From the NCBI GenBank assembly GCA_910576865.1, contig CAJTKE010000007.1:1-64000 (forward strand): a stretch of DNA of 64,000 nt, given 5' to 3'. Shown here piece by piece: positions 38,112 to 47,702 of this stretch. Positions within the stretch are counted from its first letter, which is position 1. Every line of letters begins with the position of its first letter. The notes under the pieces were generated by a model. That model saw only the letters and a list, made by a program, of their open reading frames with translations. It had not been told where the DNA came from and searched no databases. Both the position numbers and the translations under genes were made by a program. The stretch is from an uncultured Oscillibacter sp. (GTDB lineage: Bacteria; Bacillota; Clostridia; Oscillospirales; Oscillospiraceae).

Positions 38112-40736
38112 ATGGCAGAGCTGACCCCCATGATGAAGCAGTACCTGGAGATCAAGGAGCAGAACCCGGACTCCATCCTGTTCTTCCGCCTGGGCGACTT
38201 TTACGAGATGTTCGCCGAGGACGCCCGGCTTGCCTCCCGGGAGCTGGACCTGACCCTCACCAGCCGGGACAGGGGCAAGCGGGCCAAGCCCGAGGAGGAG
38301 CAGATCCCCATGTGCGGCATCCCCTACCACGCCAGCGAGAGCTACATCGCCCGCCTCCTGGCCAAGGGCTACAAGGTGGCCATCTGCGAGCAGATGGAGG
38401 ACCCCGCCGCCGCCAAGGGTCTTGTGAAGCGGGACATCATCCGGGTGGTCACCCCCGGCACCGTGACGGACGCGGCCTGCCTGGACGAGAAGACCGGCAA
38501 CTTCCTCTGCGCCGTCTACGCGGACTCCCGGTCCGCCGGAATCGCCTTCTGCGACATCACCACCGGCCGGGCCCATCTGACGGCCTTCACCGGGAAGGAC
38601 CGGGTGGAGCACGTGGTCAACGAGCTGGGCCGCTTCTCCCCCGCCGAGGCGGTGCTGAACGAAGGGGCTTACTCTGAGACGGCCCTGGTGTCCGCCCTGC
38701 GGGAGAAGTTCCGCTGCCGGGTGGAGAACGCCGGGGAGCGGCGTTTCCTCCTGCCCCAGGCGGAGCGGAGCATCCGCAGGCAGTTCGGGGACGAGGCCTG
38801 GAACCGCCTCCCGGCGGCGGTGCCCGCCGCCGCCATGGCCCTGGGGGGATTGCTGAGCTATCTGTACGAGACCCAGAAGACGGACCTCTCCTACATCAAC
38901 GATCTGGATTACTACGAGCAGGGCCGGTTCATGGAGCTGGACCTGACCGCGAGGCGGAACCTGGAGCTGACGGCGACCATGCGGGGCCGGGAGAAGAAGG
39001 GCAGCCTCCTCTGGGTGCTGGACCGGACCCGGACGCCCATGGGGGGCCGGTGCCTCCGGAGCTGGCTGGAGCGGCCCCTTCTGAACGTGGCCGCCATCAC
39101 CCGGCGCAATGGCGCCGTGGCGGCGCTGGCGGACAGCACCATCGACCGGGAGGAGCTCATCGCCGCCCTCGGCGGCCTGGGGGACATGGAGCGGCTCATC
39201 GGCCGCATCGTCTACGGCTCCGCCGGGGGACGGGACCTCAGCGCCCTCCGGTCCGCCATTGAGAGGCTGCCGGAGATCCGGGGGCGGCTGGCGGCGTTTC
39301 CGGACCGCCGCCTCCAGGAGCTTTCGGAGGAGATGGACGTCCTGGAGGACCTGGGGGAACGCATCGCCAGGACCATCTGCGACGAGCCCCCCTTCTCCGT
39401 CCGGGAGGGGAATTTGATCCGGGACGGCTTCCACCCGGAGGTGGACCGCCTGCGGCACATCCTGAAAAGCGGCAAGGGGGTCATCCCCGAGATGGAGGCC
39501 CGGGAGCGGGAGCGCACGGGCATCCGGAACCTGAAAATCAAGTACAACAAGGTGTTCGGCTACACCATCGAGGTCTCCAACAGCTACAAGGGAGAGGTGC
39601 CGGAGACTTACATCCGCAAGCAGACCCTGGCGGGGGCGGAGCGCTACATCACCCAGGAATTGAAGGAGCTGGAGAACTCCATCCTCACCGCCTCCGACCG
39701 GGTGGTGGCCCTGGAGTACGAGCTCTTCACGGAGCTCCGCCAGGAGATCTCCGCCGCCTCCGCCCGGGTGCTGAAAACCGCCGCCGCCGTCGCCGAGGCG
39801 GACGCCCTGGCGTCTCTCGCCGCCGTGGCGGTGCGGAACGGCTACTGCCGCCCGGACGTGGACGAGTCCGGCGTCATCGAGATCAAGGAGGGCCGGCACC
39901 CCGTGGTGGAGCGGGTCCTCAAGGACAGCCTCTTCGTCCCCAACGACACCTTCCTGGGGGAAAAGGAGAGTCGGATCGCCGTCATCACCGGGCCCAACAT
40001 GGCGGGCAAATCCACCTACATGCGGCAGGTGGCCCTGATTGTCCTCATGGCCCAGATGGGGAGCTTCGTCCCCGCCTCCCGCGCCCGCATCGGCGTGGTG
40101 GACCGGATTTTCACCCGGGTGGGGGCCAGCGACGACCTCGCCGCCGGGCAGTCCACCTTCATGGTGGAGATGACGGAGGTGGCGGACATCCTCCGCCGGG
40201 CCACCAGGCGGTCCCTTCTCATCCTGGACGAGATCGGCCGGGGCACCTCCACCTTCGACGGCATGTCGATCGCCCGGGCCGTCCTGGAGCACTGCGCGAA
40301 CCCCAAGACCCTGGGGGCCAAGACCCTCTTCGCCACCCACTACCACGAGCTGACGGAGCTGGAGAACTCCCTCCCGGGAACGGTGAACTGTAACATCGCC
40401 GTCAAGACCCGGGGGGAGGAAATCGTCTTCCTCCGGAAGATCCTCCCCGGCGGGGCGGACCGGAGCTACGGCATCGAGGTCGCCAGGCTGGCGGGCCTGC
40501 CGGAAAAGGTTCTTCAGCGGGCCCGGCAGGTGCTGGAGGAGCTGGAACGGGAGCACGGCGTGCAGTACACCGCCCCCCGGAAAGAGGCGGAGCAGGTTTC
40601 CCTGGACGCCATGAGCGAGGGGGAGGTGCTGGACGCCCTGCGCCGCTGCCAGCCGGACACCCTGACCCCCATCGAGGCCATGGGCCTCCTCTACGAGCTG
40701 AAGCGAAAGCTCCGGCAGGGGGACGGCCATGGCTGA
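38112..40736 (+). CDS. mutS: DNA mismatch repair protein MutS
   Basis: Recognises mismatches and, with MutL, starts their repair. 874 residues: mismatch-binding domain I with FFRLGDFYEMF (the Phe-x-Glu wedge, near 25-36), connector, lever and clamp, then the ABC ATPase with Walker A TGPNMAGKST near 628, Walker B SLLILDEIGRGTSTFDG near 700 and the composite-site FATHYHELTELE. It ends with the helix-turn-helix dimerisation tail. Full length. ATG at 38112 follows AGAGGGAACC. The CPBP gene overlaps its last eight bases and mutL is two genes on, forming the mutSL block. Confidence 0.97.
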   Translation: MAELTPMMKQYLEIKEQNPDSILFFRLGDFYEMFAEDARLASRELDLTLTSRDRGKRAKPEEEQIPMCGIPYHASESYIARLLAKGYKVAICEQMEDPAAAKGLVKRDIIRVVTPGTVTDAACLDEKTGNFLCAVYADSRSAGIAFCDITTGRAHLTAFTGKDRVEHVVNELGRFSPAEAVLNEGAYSETALVSALREKFRCRVENAGERRFLLPQAERSIRRQFGDEAWNRLPAAVPAAAMALGGLLSYLYETQKTDLSYINDLDYYEQGRFMELDLTARRNLELTATMRGREKKGSLLWVLDRTRTPMGGRCLRSWLERPLLNVAAITRRNGAVAALADSTIDREELIAALGGLGDMERLIGRIVYGSAGGRDLSALRSAIERLPEIRGRLAAFPDRRLQELSEEMDVLEDLGERIARTICDEPPFSVREGNLIRDGFHPEVDRLRHILKSGKGVIPEMEARERERTGIRNLKIKYNKVFGYTIEVSNSYKGEVPETYIRKQTLAGAERYITQELKELENSILTASDRVVALEYELFTELRQEISAASARVLKTAAAVAEADALASLAAVAVRNGYCRPDVDESGVIEIKEGRHPVVERVLKDSLFVPNDTFLGEKESRIAVITGPNMAGKSTYMRQVALIVLMAQMGSFVPASRARIGVVDRIFTRVGASDDLAAGQSTFMVEMTEVADILRRATRRSLLILDEIGRGTSTFDGMSIARAVLEHCANPKTLGAKTLFATHYHELTELENSLPGTVNCNIAVKTRGEEIVFLRKILPGGADRSYGIEVARLAGLPEKVLQRARQVLEELEREHGVQYTAPRKEAEQVSLDAMSEGEVLDALRRCQPDTLTPIEAMGLLYELKRKLRQGDGHG

Positions 40737-41439
40737 AAAGAGACACGCCGGGAGCCTCACGAGGCTGGAGCGGGTGGGGGGCACGGCCTTCTTCGTGTTC
40801 TATCTCCTCCTCCTCCCCCTGGCGGCGGGACCCGCCCGGGGACTGGCGGAGGAGCTTCTGGGCCGCCCCGTCTCCGGGGAGCTCTACGGCGCGGCGTATT
40901 ACTACGGCCTCTTCGCCGTGACGGCCATCCTCTTTCACCACACCCTGGCCGTCTCCACCCGCCGCTTCCTGGACGAGCCGGCCCTGACCCTCAAGACGGC
41001 GGCGGTGGGCGTGGTGGCCCACTACGGCCTCCTGGAGCTGGCGTCCCGGCTGGGGCGGCTCTTCGCGGACCGCTCCGCCAATCTGAACGACGCCGCCATC
41101 TCCGCCCGGACCGGCAGCGCCCCCCACATGACGCTGCTGATCGTCCTCTTCCTGGCCCCCTTTGTGGAGGAGACGCTGTTCCGCGGCCTGGTCTTCGGCG
41201 GGCTGAAGGGGCGGAGCCGCCCCCTGGCCTACGCCGCCAGCTGCGCCCTCTTCGCCCTGGCCCACGTGTGGCAGTTCGCCGTGGCGGGGCGGGACCCGGC
41301 CTACTTCCTGCTGATGGCGCAGTATCTGATTCCCGGGCTGGTGCTGGCCTGGGCCTATGACCACGCGGGGACCCTCTGGGCCTCCGTCGCCCTCCACGCC
41401 GGGGTCAACGCCCTGTCGGCCCTGGCGGGGAGCGTATAA
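40729..41439 (+). CDS. CPBP-family intramembrane metalloprotease
   Basis: 236 residues with about six to eight membrane helices. The CAAX-protease/bacteriocin-processing (ABI) signature is present: EETLFRGLVFGG near residue 145 (Glu-Glu and Arg), FALAHVWQF near 182 with a His, and HAGVNALSA near 223 with the last His/Asn. It may cleave small membrane proteins or confer self-protection; the target is unknown. Start overlaps mutS by eight bases. AEC transporter gene follows 18 bases on, so these genes are probably one transcript. Confidence 0.9.
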   Translation: MAEKRHAGSLTRLERVGGTAFFVFYLLLLPLAAGPARGLAEELLGRPVSGELYGAAYYYGLFAVTAILFHHTLAVSTRRFLDEPALTLKTAAVGVVAHYGLLELASRLGRLFADRSANLNDAAISARTGSAPHMTLLIVLFLAPFVEETLFRGLVFGGLKGRSRPLAYAASCALFALAHVWQFAVAGRDPAYFLLMAQYLIPGLVLAWAYDHAGTLWASVALHAGVNALSALAGSV

Positions 41440-41457
41440 ACGCAAGGACGTGTGCTT

Positions 41458-42369
41458 ATGAGTTTTCTGGACACCCTGGCGGAGATGCTGGTGCTGCTCT
41501 TCGCCATCCTCTGCGGCTATGCCGCCAACCGCCTGGGCATCCTGGGCGGCGAGACCGACAAAAAGATATCGAAGCTGCTGCTCAGCGTCACCATGCCCGC
41601 CATGATCCTGGGGGCCGTCTCCACCGGGGAGACCCTGCCGGAGGTCTCGGTGGTGCTGGGGGTCTTGAAGGTGGCGGTGGTGTTCTACGGGCTGGAGTTC
41701 GCCCTGGCCCTGGCGGTCCCGCCCCTGCTCGGCGGCGGGCCGGGACAGAAGGGCGTGTGGCGCTATACCCTGGTGTTCCCCAACGTGGGCTTCATCGGCT
41801 ATCCGGTGGCGGTGGCCCTCTTTGGGCCGGAGGCGCTGTTTTACGCCGTCATCCTGGTCCTGCCCTTCAACCTTCTCTCCTTCACCCTGGGGCCCCTGAT
41901 GCTGACCGGGGCGAAGCGGTTCAGCCTCCGGCAGATGTTCTCCCCCTGCGTCGTGGCGTCGATTCTGGCGCTGGCGCTGGCCCTGGGGCGGCTGCGGCCC
42001 CCGGCCATGGTGGGGGAGGCGCTGGAGTTCGTGGGCGGCATCACCGTGCCGCTGTCCCTGATGTTCGTGGGGTCGTTGCTGGCGGGCCTGCCCATGGGGC
42101 GGCTGCTGGCCTCCCCCAGGCTCTGGATTCTGACGGCGGTGCGGCTGCTGGCCATGCCGGCGGCCCTGTGCCCCATTCTCCGGGCCCTGGGGACGGAGCC
42201 CATGATCCTGGGCATCGCCGTCACCCAGATGGCCATGCCGGCGGCGGTGAACGGGTCCCTCCTGTGCATGGAGTACGGCGGGGACGCGGAGTGCATGGCT
42301 CAGATCACCTTCGTCTCCACCCTGGCGTCCATCGTCACCATTCCCATCGTGGCGGCGCTGCTTCTGTGA
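41458..42369 (+). CDS. AEC-family (auxin efflux carrier-like) transporter
   Basis: 303 residues, about ten membrane helices in two inverted halves. Begins FLDTLAEMLVLLFAILCGYAANRLGIL, then DKKISKLLLSVTMPAMIL, both typical of bacterial AEC proteins (YfdV/MleP group), and carries the crossover FPNVGFIGYPVAVALFG near residue 110 and AMPAAVNGSLLCMEYGGDA near 265. Substrates of bacterial members include malate, malonate and other small acids; this one cannot be named. ATG at 41458 has AAGGA nine bases away; a GTG two codons earlier is possible. It sits between mutS and mutL without obvious functional link. Confidence 0.9.
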   Translation: MSFLDTLAEMLVLLFAILCGYAANRLGILGGETDKKISKLLLSVTMPAMILGAVSTGETLPEVSVVLGVLKVAVVFYGLEFALALAVPPLLGGGPGQKGVWRYTLVFPNVGFIGYPVAVALFGPEALFYAVILVLPFNLLSFTLGPLMLTGAKRFSLRQMFSPCVVASILALALALGRLRPPAMVGEALEFVGGITVPLSLMFVGSLLAGLPMGRLLASPRLWILTAVRLLAMPAALCPILRALGTEPMILGIAVTQMAMPAAVNGSLLCMEYGGDAECMAQITFVSTLASIVTIPIVAALLL

Positions 42370-42393
42370 GCGCCCCGGAAAGGAGGAGGCCCC

Positions 42394-44307
42394 ATGCCTG
42401 AAATCAGACAGCTTCCCCCCCACGTGGCGGACCTCATCGCCGCCGGGGAGGTGGTGGAGCGCCCCGCCAGCGTCGTCAAGGAGCTGGTGGAGAACGCCGT
42501 GGACGCCGGGAGCTCCGCCATCGTGGTGGAGCTCCGCCGGGGGGGCATGGGCCTCATCCGGGTGACGGACAACGGCCGGGGCATCGCCCCGGACGAGCTG
42601 CCCACGGCCTTCCTCCGCCACGCCACCTCCAAGCTCCGATGTCCCGAGGACCTGGGAAAAATCGGCACCCTGGGCTTCCGGGGGGAGGCCCTGGCGGCCA
42701 TCTCCGCCGTCAGCCGGGTGGAGATTCAGACCCGCCGCCGGGGGGACGGCGCAGGGGCGTCCCTGCGCCTGGAGGGCGGCGTCCCCGGGGCGGTGGAGGA
42801 GACCGGCGCCCCGGAGGGCACCACCATCCTGGTCCGGGACCTCTTCTACAACACCCCGGCCCGGCTGAAATTCATGAAAAAGGACAGCGCCGAGACGGCG
42901 GCCGCCGCCGGGCTGATGCAGCATCTGGCCCTGTCCCACCCCGATATCTCCTTTAAGTTCCTCAAGGACGGCCAGGAGGCCCTCCACACCCCCGGGGACG
43001 GGCGGCTGGACTCCGCCGTGTACGCGGCCCTGGGCCGGGACTTCGCCCGGAGCCTCCTCCCCGTCAAGGGGGGCGGCGACGGCGTCGGCGTCTCCGGCTT
43101 CATCACGGCGCCCCTCCAGGGCCGCGGGTCCCGGGGGATGCAGGTCTTCTTCGTCAACGGGCGCTTCATCAAGTCCCAGCTTCTGACCGCCGCCCTGGAG
43201 GAGGGCTATCGGAACCAGCTCATGAAGGGCCGCTTCCCCGGCTGCGTGTTGGCGGTGGAACTGCCGGTGACGGAGGTGGACGTCAACGTCCACCCCGCCA
43301 AGACGCAGGTGAAGTTCGCCCGGGAGAAGGCGGTCTTCGACGCGGTGTACCACACGGTGCTGGACGCCCTGGCGGAGCGGGGCGGGCCGGTCTCCCCCGC
43401 CCCGGCGGCGGAGGCGGAAAGGACCGTGAACCCCCGGGAAGATTTCTTCCGGTCCATGGACGCCAAGACCTTCCGGGAGCGGGGGACGGAGAAGGCCCCC
43501 GGGAGCGCCGCCCCCCTCCCCTCCTGGAGCACCGAGCGGACGGGACCCCGGCTGTCGGACGTGGCGCCGCCGCCGGTCCCGGGGGGAAGGAAGCCCTTCC
43601 CGCCCCTGCGGAAGGACGCGCCGTCCTCCGTGGTCCGGCAAAAACAGATGGAAGCGCCCCCGGCGGAGAAGCGCCCCCCCGTCCCCGCCATTCCCCAGGC
43701 GGGGGCGGAGCTCCCCGGGCAGGAGGCCCTGGAGCCCCGAAAGGAGGCCCCCTGGCGCATCGCCGGGGAGGTGCTGCGGACCTACATCGTCTGCGAGAGC
43801 GAGGCGGGGGAGGTCTTCCTCATCGACAAGCACGCCGCCCACGAGCGGATCAACTTCGACCGGCTGAAGGCCGCCCGGGAGCCCCCCATGCGCCAGACCC
43901 TGCTGACCCCCGCCGCCGTGGAGCCGGGGCGGGAGGAGGCGGCGCTGCTGCTGGAGAACCTGCCCCTTCTGGAGGACTTCGGCTTTTCCTGCGAGGACTT
44001 CGGCGGCGGGACGGTGCTGGTCCGGGAGGTCCCGGCGGACATCGACGCCGCCGGCGTGACGGCCACCCTGGAGGAGATCGCCGGAGAGCTCCGCCAGGGC
44101 CGCTCCCCCGCCGAGCGCCGGGAGGCCCTGCTCCACACCATGGCCTGCAAGGCCGCCATCAAGGGCGGCTGGAAAACCAGCCCGGAGGAGCTCCGGGCGC
44201 TGGTGGAGAAGGTGCAGAGCGGCGAGGTGCGGTACTGTCCCCACGGCCGGCCCGTGGCGGTGAAGATTACAAAGCATGAGTTGGAAAAGCTCTTCAAGCG
44301 GGCGTAA
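42394..44307 (+). CDS. mutL: DNA mismatch repair protein MutL
   Basis: 637 residues. The GHKL ATPase has IAAGEVVERPASVVKELVEN (Glu-Asn near 34-36), VTDNGRGI near 62 and the lid HATSKL and GFRGEAL motifs (near 80 and 97). The transducer has NGRF and the VDVNVHPAK motif near 295. After a Pro-rich linker (about 330-445) comes the endonuclease domain with DKHAAHERINFDRL (the DQHA-x2-E-R metal motif), ACKAAIKGG and YCPHGRP near the end (CPHGRP). This makes it the nicking type found in bacteria without MutH. ATG at 42394 has AAAGGAGGAGG. Confidence 0.97.
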   Translation: MPEIRQLPPHVADLIAAGEVVERPASVVKELVENAVDAGSSAIVVELRRGGMGLIRVTDNGRGIAPDELPTAFLRHATSKLRCPEDLGKIGTLGFRGEALAAISAVSRVEIQTRRRGDGAGASLRLEGGVPGAVEETGAPEGTTILVRDLFYNTPARLKFMKKDSAETAAAAGLMQHLALSHPDISFKFLKDGQEALHTPGDGRLDSAVYAALGRDFARSLLPVKGGGDGVGVSGFITAPLQGRGSRGMQVFFVNGRFIKSQLLTAALEEGYRNQLMKGRFPGCVLAVELPVTEVDVNVHPAKTQVKFAREKAVFDAVYHTVLDALAERGGPVSPAPAAEAERTVNPREDFFRSMDAKTFRERGTEKAPGSAAPLPSWSTERTGPRLSDVAPPPVPGGRKPFPPLRKDAPSSVVRQKQMEAPPAEKRPPVPAIPQAGAELPGQEALEPRKEAPWRIAGEVLRTYIVCESEAGEVFLIDKHAAHERINFDRLKAAREPPMRQTLLTPAAVEPGREEAALLLENLPLLEDFGFSCEDFGGGTVLVREVPADIDAAGVTATLEEIAGELRQGRSPAERREALLHTMACKAAIKGGWKTSPEELRALVEKVQSGEVRYCPHGRPVAVKITKHELEKLFKRA

Positions 44308-44315
44308 GCATGCTT

Positions 44316-44440
44316 CAAGAGGGGACTTCGTCTCCCCTTGAGATTCCCCCCTCCAGTGACGCCGGTCACTGGAGCCGCCGCCCCAGGCGGCTGGAGTATC
44401 GGAATTTTTGTGACGCGCATGCCGTCACAAAAATAATTCC
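44316..44440. repeat. Cluster of palindromes between mutL and the flavoprotein gene
   Basis: Four hairpins in 125 bases: an imperfect CAAGAGGGGAC stem (44316-44340), CTCCAGTGAC/GTCACTGGAG (44351-44374), CCGCC/GGCGG (44375-44390), and TTTTTGTGACG/CGTCACAAAAA (44405-44433), the last with A and T tracts so it could terminate transcription both ways. Confidence 0.65.
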
Positions 44441-44464
44441 AATTGTATGGAAGAAGGAAGAAGC

Positions 44465-45055
44465 ATGAAACTGCTGTTGATCGACGGCTGTGTCAGCCAG
44501 CGGGGCCCCGGGTCCCGGACCCGGGCGCTGGCGGAGGCCTTTCTCTCCGCCTTCCGGGAGGCCAACCCCGAGGCGGAGGTGGAGACCGTCCGCCTGGAGA
44601 AGCTGGATATCAGGCCCTTTCTCCCCGCCGCCCTGGAAGAGCGGGACGCCCTGGCGTCCGTCGGGGCCTTTGACGCGCCGGTCTTTGCCCTGGCCCGGCA
44701 GTTCCGGGCCGCGGACAAAATCGTGGCGGCGGCCCCCTTCTGGGACCTGAGCTTCCCGGCGGTGATGCGGGTGTACATCGAGTACATCTCCGCCAACGGC
44801 CTGTGCTACCACTATGAGGCCGACGGCTGCCACGGGGACTGCAAGGCCTCCCGGCTGGCGTATCTCACCTCCGGCGGGGACCTTGAGCGGGACGAGAGCC
44901 TGGGGGTCCTCTACTGGAGGCAGCTGGCCCGGATGTTCGGCGTGCCCCGGTTTGACTACGTCTTCGCCGGGGGCCTGGACGTGGACCCCGCCAAGGTCCC
45001 GGAGCTCATGGACGCCGCCTGTGAAAAGGCCCGGGCCCTGGGCCGGGAGTTCTGA
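44465..45055 (+). CDS. Flavodoxin-fold NAD(P)H-dependent oxidoreductase
   Basis: 196 residues with the flavodoxin-like fold of NQO1/AzoR-type FMN reductases. KLLLIDGCVSQRGPGSRTRA holds the phosphate loop, and AAPFWDLSFPAVMRVYIEYI near 95 is the FMN-contacting segment (cf. PMYNFSIP in AzoR). Likely reduces quinones or azo compounds with FMN and NAD(P)H, but the partner is unknown. Cysteines in CHGDCKASRL are unusual in the family. ATG at 44465 has AAGGAAG; an ATG six codons upstream is less suited. Its stop is one base before the miaA GTG start, so the two are coupled. Confidence 0.88.
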   Translation: MKLLLIDGCVSQRGPGSRTRALAEAFLSAFREANPEAEVETVRLEKLDIRPFLPAALEERDALASVGAFDAPVFALARQFRAADKIVAAAPFWDLSFPAVMRVYIEYISANGLCYHYEADGCHGDCKASRLAYLTSGGDLERDESLGVLYWRQLARMFGVPRFDYVFAGGLDVDPAKVPELMDAACEKARALGREF

Positions 45056-45056
45056 C

Positions 45057-46001
45057 GTGGCGGGGAAGCTCGTCTGCGTCGTGGGCCCCACGGCCTGCGG
45101 CAAGACCACCCTGGGCGTCCTCCTGGCGAAGAAGTTTGACGGCGAGGTGGTCTCCGCCGACTCCATGCAGATCTACCGGGGGCTGAACATCGGCACCGCC
45201 GCCCCCACGGAAGAAGAGATGGACGGCGTGCCCCACCACATGATTGCCGTGGCGGACCCGGAGGAGCAGTGGTCCGCCGCCCGGTACGCCCGGGAGGCCA
45301 TCCCCATTGTGGACGATATCCTGGCCCGAGGGAAGCTGCCCATCCTGGTGGGGGGCACGGGCCTGTGGATCGACGCGGTGGTCCGGGGCCACGGCTTCGC
45401 GGCGGGCCGCGCCGGGGGGGCCGTGCGGAAGGAGCTGGAGGAGCGCCTCGCGGCGGAGGGGATCGAGCCCCTGCTGGCCGAGCTCCGGCGGGCGGACCCG
45501 GCGGCGGCGGAACGCCTCCACCCGGCGGATGAGAAGCGGATTTTACGGGCCCTGGAGGTCTTCCTGGAGACGGGAAAGACCATCACCGCCCACAACGAGG
45601 AGACGAAAGCCCTGCCCCCCCGGTACGACGCCGTGTGGATCGGCCTCCGGTTCCAGGACCGGGAGGACATGAAGCGCCTCATCGACAAACGGGTGGACCG
45701 CATGGCGGAGGCGGGCCTGCTGGACGAGGTCCGGGCCCTCCTGGGCCGGGGCCTGCCCCGGCGGGCCACGGCCCTCCAGGCCATCGGGTACAAGGAGCTC
45801 CTGGGCGTCCTGGAGGGGACGAGGACGGAGGCGGAGGCCCTGGCGGAGGTGAAGCTCCGCTCCCGGCAGTACGCCAAGCGGCAGCTGACCTGGCTGCGGC
45901 GGAATCCGGCCATCCACTGGATCTTCTGGGAAAAAGACCGGGATTTTGCCCGGGCCCTGCAAATTTCGACGGAAATTCTCTCTGCCGAGGGGGTATCCTG
46001 A
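45057..46001 (+). CDS. miaA: tRNA dimethylallyltransferase
   Basis: Transfers the dimethylallyl group to A37 of tRNAs reading UNN codons; MiaB (34910) then methylthiolates it. 314 residues: P-loop VGPTACGKTT near residue 10, SADSMQIYRGLNIGTAAP near 35, DVPHHMI-like GVPHHMI, VGGTGLWIDAV near 98 and the C-terminal RRATALQAIGYKEL and TRQYAKRQLTWLR-like RSRQYAKRQLTWLRR near 270. The GTG start at 45057 fits the GGGAG in the end of the upstream gene; the frame before it is the antisense-like shadow of that gene. hfq follows, as in many bacteria. Confidence 0.95.
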   Translation: MAGKLVCVVGPTACGKTTLGVLLAKKFDGEVVSADSMQIYRGLNIGTAAPTEEEMDGVPHHMIAVADPEEQWSAARYAREAIPIVDDILARGKLPILVGGTGLWIDAVVRGHGFAAGRAGGAVRKELEERLAAEGIEPLLAELRRADPAAAERLHPADEKRILRALEVFLETGKTITAHNEETKALPPRYDAVWIGLRFQDREDMKRLIDKRVDRMAEAGLLDEVRALLGRGLPRRATALQAIGYKELLGVLEGTRTEAEALAEVKLRSRQYAKRQLTWLRRNPAIHWIFWEKDRDFARALQISTEILSAEGVS

Positions 46002-46121
46002 AAACAGGCAAAACGATTCACCCGGAACCTCTCGGGGGCCCCGAGGACTGTCGTTTCGCTGAACCACACAACAGCGCCGCCCCGGGGCGGCGCGCGGACA
46101 AAAGAAAAAGGAGCGGACGAT

Positions 46122-46349
46122 ATGCAGAACAAACAGAGCTTACAGGACCTTTTCCTCCTCCGGGCCAGACGGGACCGGGTGCCCGTCACCATGTTTCTGA
46201 TGAACGGCTTTCAGATGCGGGGGACCATCACCGGCTATGACCCCTTCGTGGTCATCCTGGACAGCGAGGGGCGGCAACAGGTGATCTACAAGCACGCCAT
46301 TTCCACCATCGCCCCCACCCGGCCCGTCTCCCTGAGCGAAGAGGAGTGA
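46122..46349 (+). CDS. hfq: RNA chaperone Hfq
   Basis: A 75-residue Sm-like protein that forms hexamers and brings small RNAs to their mRNA targets. Starts NKQSLQDLFLLRARRDRVPV (residues near the proximal face, Q8-like), with Sm1 TMFLMNGFQMRGTITGYDPF and Sm2 QVIYKHAISTIAP, where the YKHA motif contacts uridines. It lacks a long C-terminal tail, as in Firmicutes. ATG at 46122 follows AAGGAGCGG. Downstream of miaA (120-base gap). The antisense and ncRNA candidates in this window are possible clients. Confidence 0.96.
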   Translation: MQNKQSLQDLFLLRARRDRVPVTMFLMNGFQMRGTITGYDPFVVILDSEGRQQVIYKHAISTIAPTRPVSLSEEE

Positions 46350-46383
46350 CCGGGCGGACTACATAAGACAGGACAGAGACGCT

Positions 46384-47676
46384 ATGAAGACAAAAAGCGG
46401 CGGATTGGGAACCAGACTGCTGATGATGGCCCTGTTCCTGGGGGTGGCGGCCTACTTCGGCATCCAGGCCTTCCAGTACCTGGACGACCCCCTGGGCGTC
46501 ACCCTGGCCTACCGCTATGAGGTGGAGCGGGGCGTGGATCTGGCGGGCTTCGTGGTCCGGGAGGAGCGGGTCCTCCCCGACGAGGGGGACGGCCTCCTCC
46601 GCATTCAGCGGGCGGAGGGGGAACGGGTGTCCGCCGGGGGCGTGGTGGCCACGGTCTACGCGGACCAGACCTCCCTGGACCGGCAGGCGGAGATCGACAG
46701 CCTGGAAAGCCGGGTGGAGCAGCTCCAGTACGCCCAGGATCTGGCCCTGGCGGCGGAGACCACCCGGAAGCTGGACGCCCAGATCACCCAGAACCTCCTG
46801 GAATACCGCCGCTTCCTGGCGGCGGACAGGCTCTATGACGCGGAGAACGCGGCCCTGGAGCTCCGGGCCCTGGTCCTCAAGCGGGACTACAGCGACGCCG
46901 GGGGCGGGGACATCGGCCTCCAGCTCCAGGAGCTGGGGGCCCGGCTGCTGGAGCTCCGGTCCCAGGCGGAGGGCTCCGTCCGGCGGATCACCGCCCCGGA
47001 GGCGGGGCTCTACTCCGCCGAGGTGGACGGCTTTGAGACCGTGCTGACCCCGGACATGCTGGAGGATCTGACCCCCTCCGGCCTCTCCGCCCTGGCGGCG
47101 GACCCGGCGGTTTCCTCCCGGACGGGGAAGCTGGTGCTGGGGGACGAGTGGTATTACGCCGCCGTCCTCTCCGTGGAGGACGCCCTGACCCTCTGGGAGC
47201 GGCAGGAGGAGGGGGGCGAGACCCTGCTGCTGCGCTTTTCCAAGGGGGTGGACCGGGACCTTCCGGTGACGCTGGAGTCCGTGGGCTCCCAGGAGAACGG
47301 GCGGGCGGCGGCGGTGTTCCGGGGGAACATCCACCTCCAGGAGCTGACGCTGCTGCGCCAGCAGCGGGCCCAGATCATCACCGGCTCCGTGGAGGGCATC
47401 CGGGTGCCCCGGGAGTGCCTCCGGGCGGAGCGGGCGTACCTGGACGAGAGCGGGAAGACCGTCACGGAGGAGCGCACCGGCATCTACTGCCTGGTGGGCC
47501 GGGAGGCCCGGTTCAAGCCGGTGAGGGTGGTCTACAGCGGGGAGAGCTTCGTGCTGGTGGAGCCGGCGCCGGAGCTGAACCCGGAGGTGGCCCAGGACGC
47601 CCGGCGGATCATCCGCCCGGGGGAGCAGGTCATCGTCTCCGCCCGGGGACTGTTTGACGGGAAGGTTTTGCAATAA
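46384..47676 (+). CDS. HlyD-like membrane-anchored protein
   Basis: 430 residues. One N-terminal membrane helix (RLLMMALFLGVAAYFGIQAF) precedes a biotinyl-lipoyl-like hairpin (VERGVDLAGFVVREERVLPD), a coiled coil (about 95-195; DRQAEIDSLESRVEQLQYAQ) and beta-barrel domains, the order found in periplasmic-adaptor/HlyD proteins. No ABC or RND partner lies next to it. Similar genes precede the yggS-sepF-divIVA block in several Clostridia, so a link to envelope or division is a fair guess, not more. The ribosome site is weak (CAGAGACGCT). The YggS gene follows 26 bases downstream. Confidence 0.85.
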   Translation: MKTKSGGLGTRLLMMALFLGVAAYFGIQAFQYLDDPLGVTLAYRYEVERGVDLAGFVVREERVLPDEGDGLLRIQRAEGERVSAGGVVATVYADQTSLDRQAEIDSLESRVEQLQYAQDLALAAETTRKLDAQITQNLLEYRRFLAADRLYDAENAALELRALVLKRDYSDAGGGDIGLQLQELGARLLELRSQAEGSVRRITAPEAGLYSAEVDGFETVLTPDMLEDLTPSGLSALAADPAVSSRTGKLVLGDEWYYAAVLSVEDALTLWERQEEGGETLLLRFSKGVDRDLPVTLESVGSQENGRAAAVFRGNIHLQELTLLRQQRAQIITGSVEGIRVPRECLRAERAYLDESGKTVTEERTGIYCLVGREARFKPVRVVYSGESFVLVEPAPELNPEVAQDARRIIRPGEQVIVSARGLFDGKVLQ

Positions 47677-47702
47677 CAAGATGAAAGAAAGAGGCTGAGC
47701 AT

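Noticed and set aside
37971-40784. 937-codon minus-strand open frame opposite mutS
   Set aside because: Mirror of mutS codon bias, no motifs, no ribosome site.
40402-44277. 1,291-codon minus-strand open frame
   Set aside because: Opposes the end of mutS, the CPBP, AEC and mutL genes; no domains and repetitive His/Gly/Pro/Gln composition.
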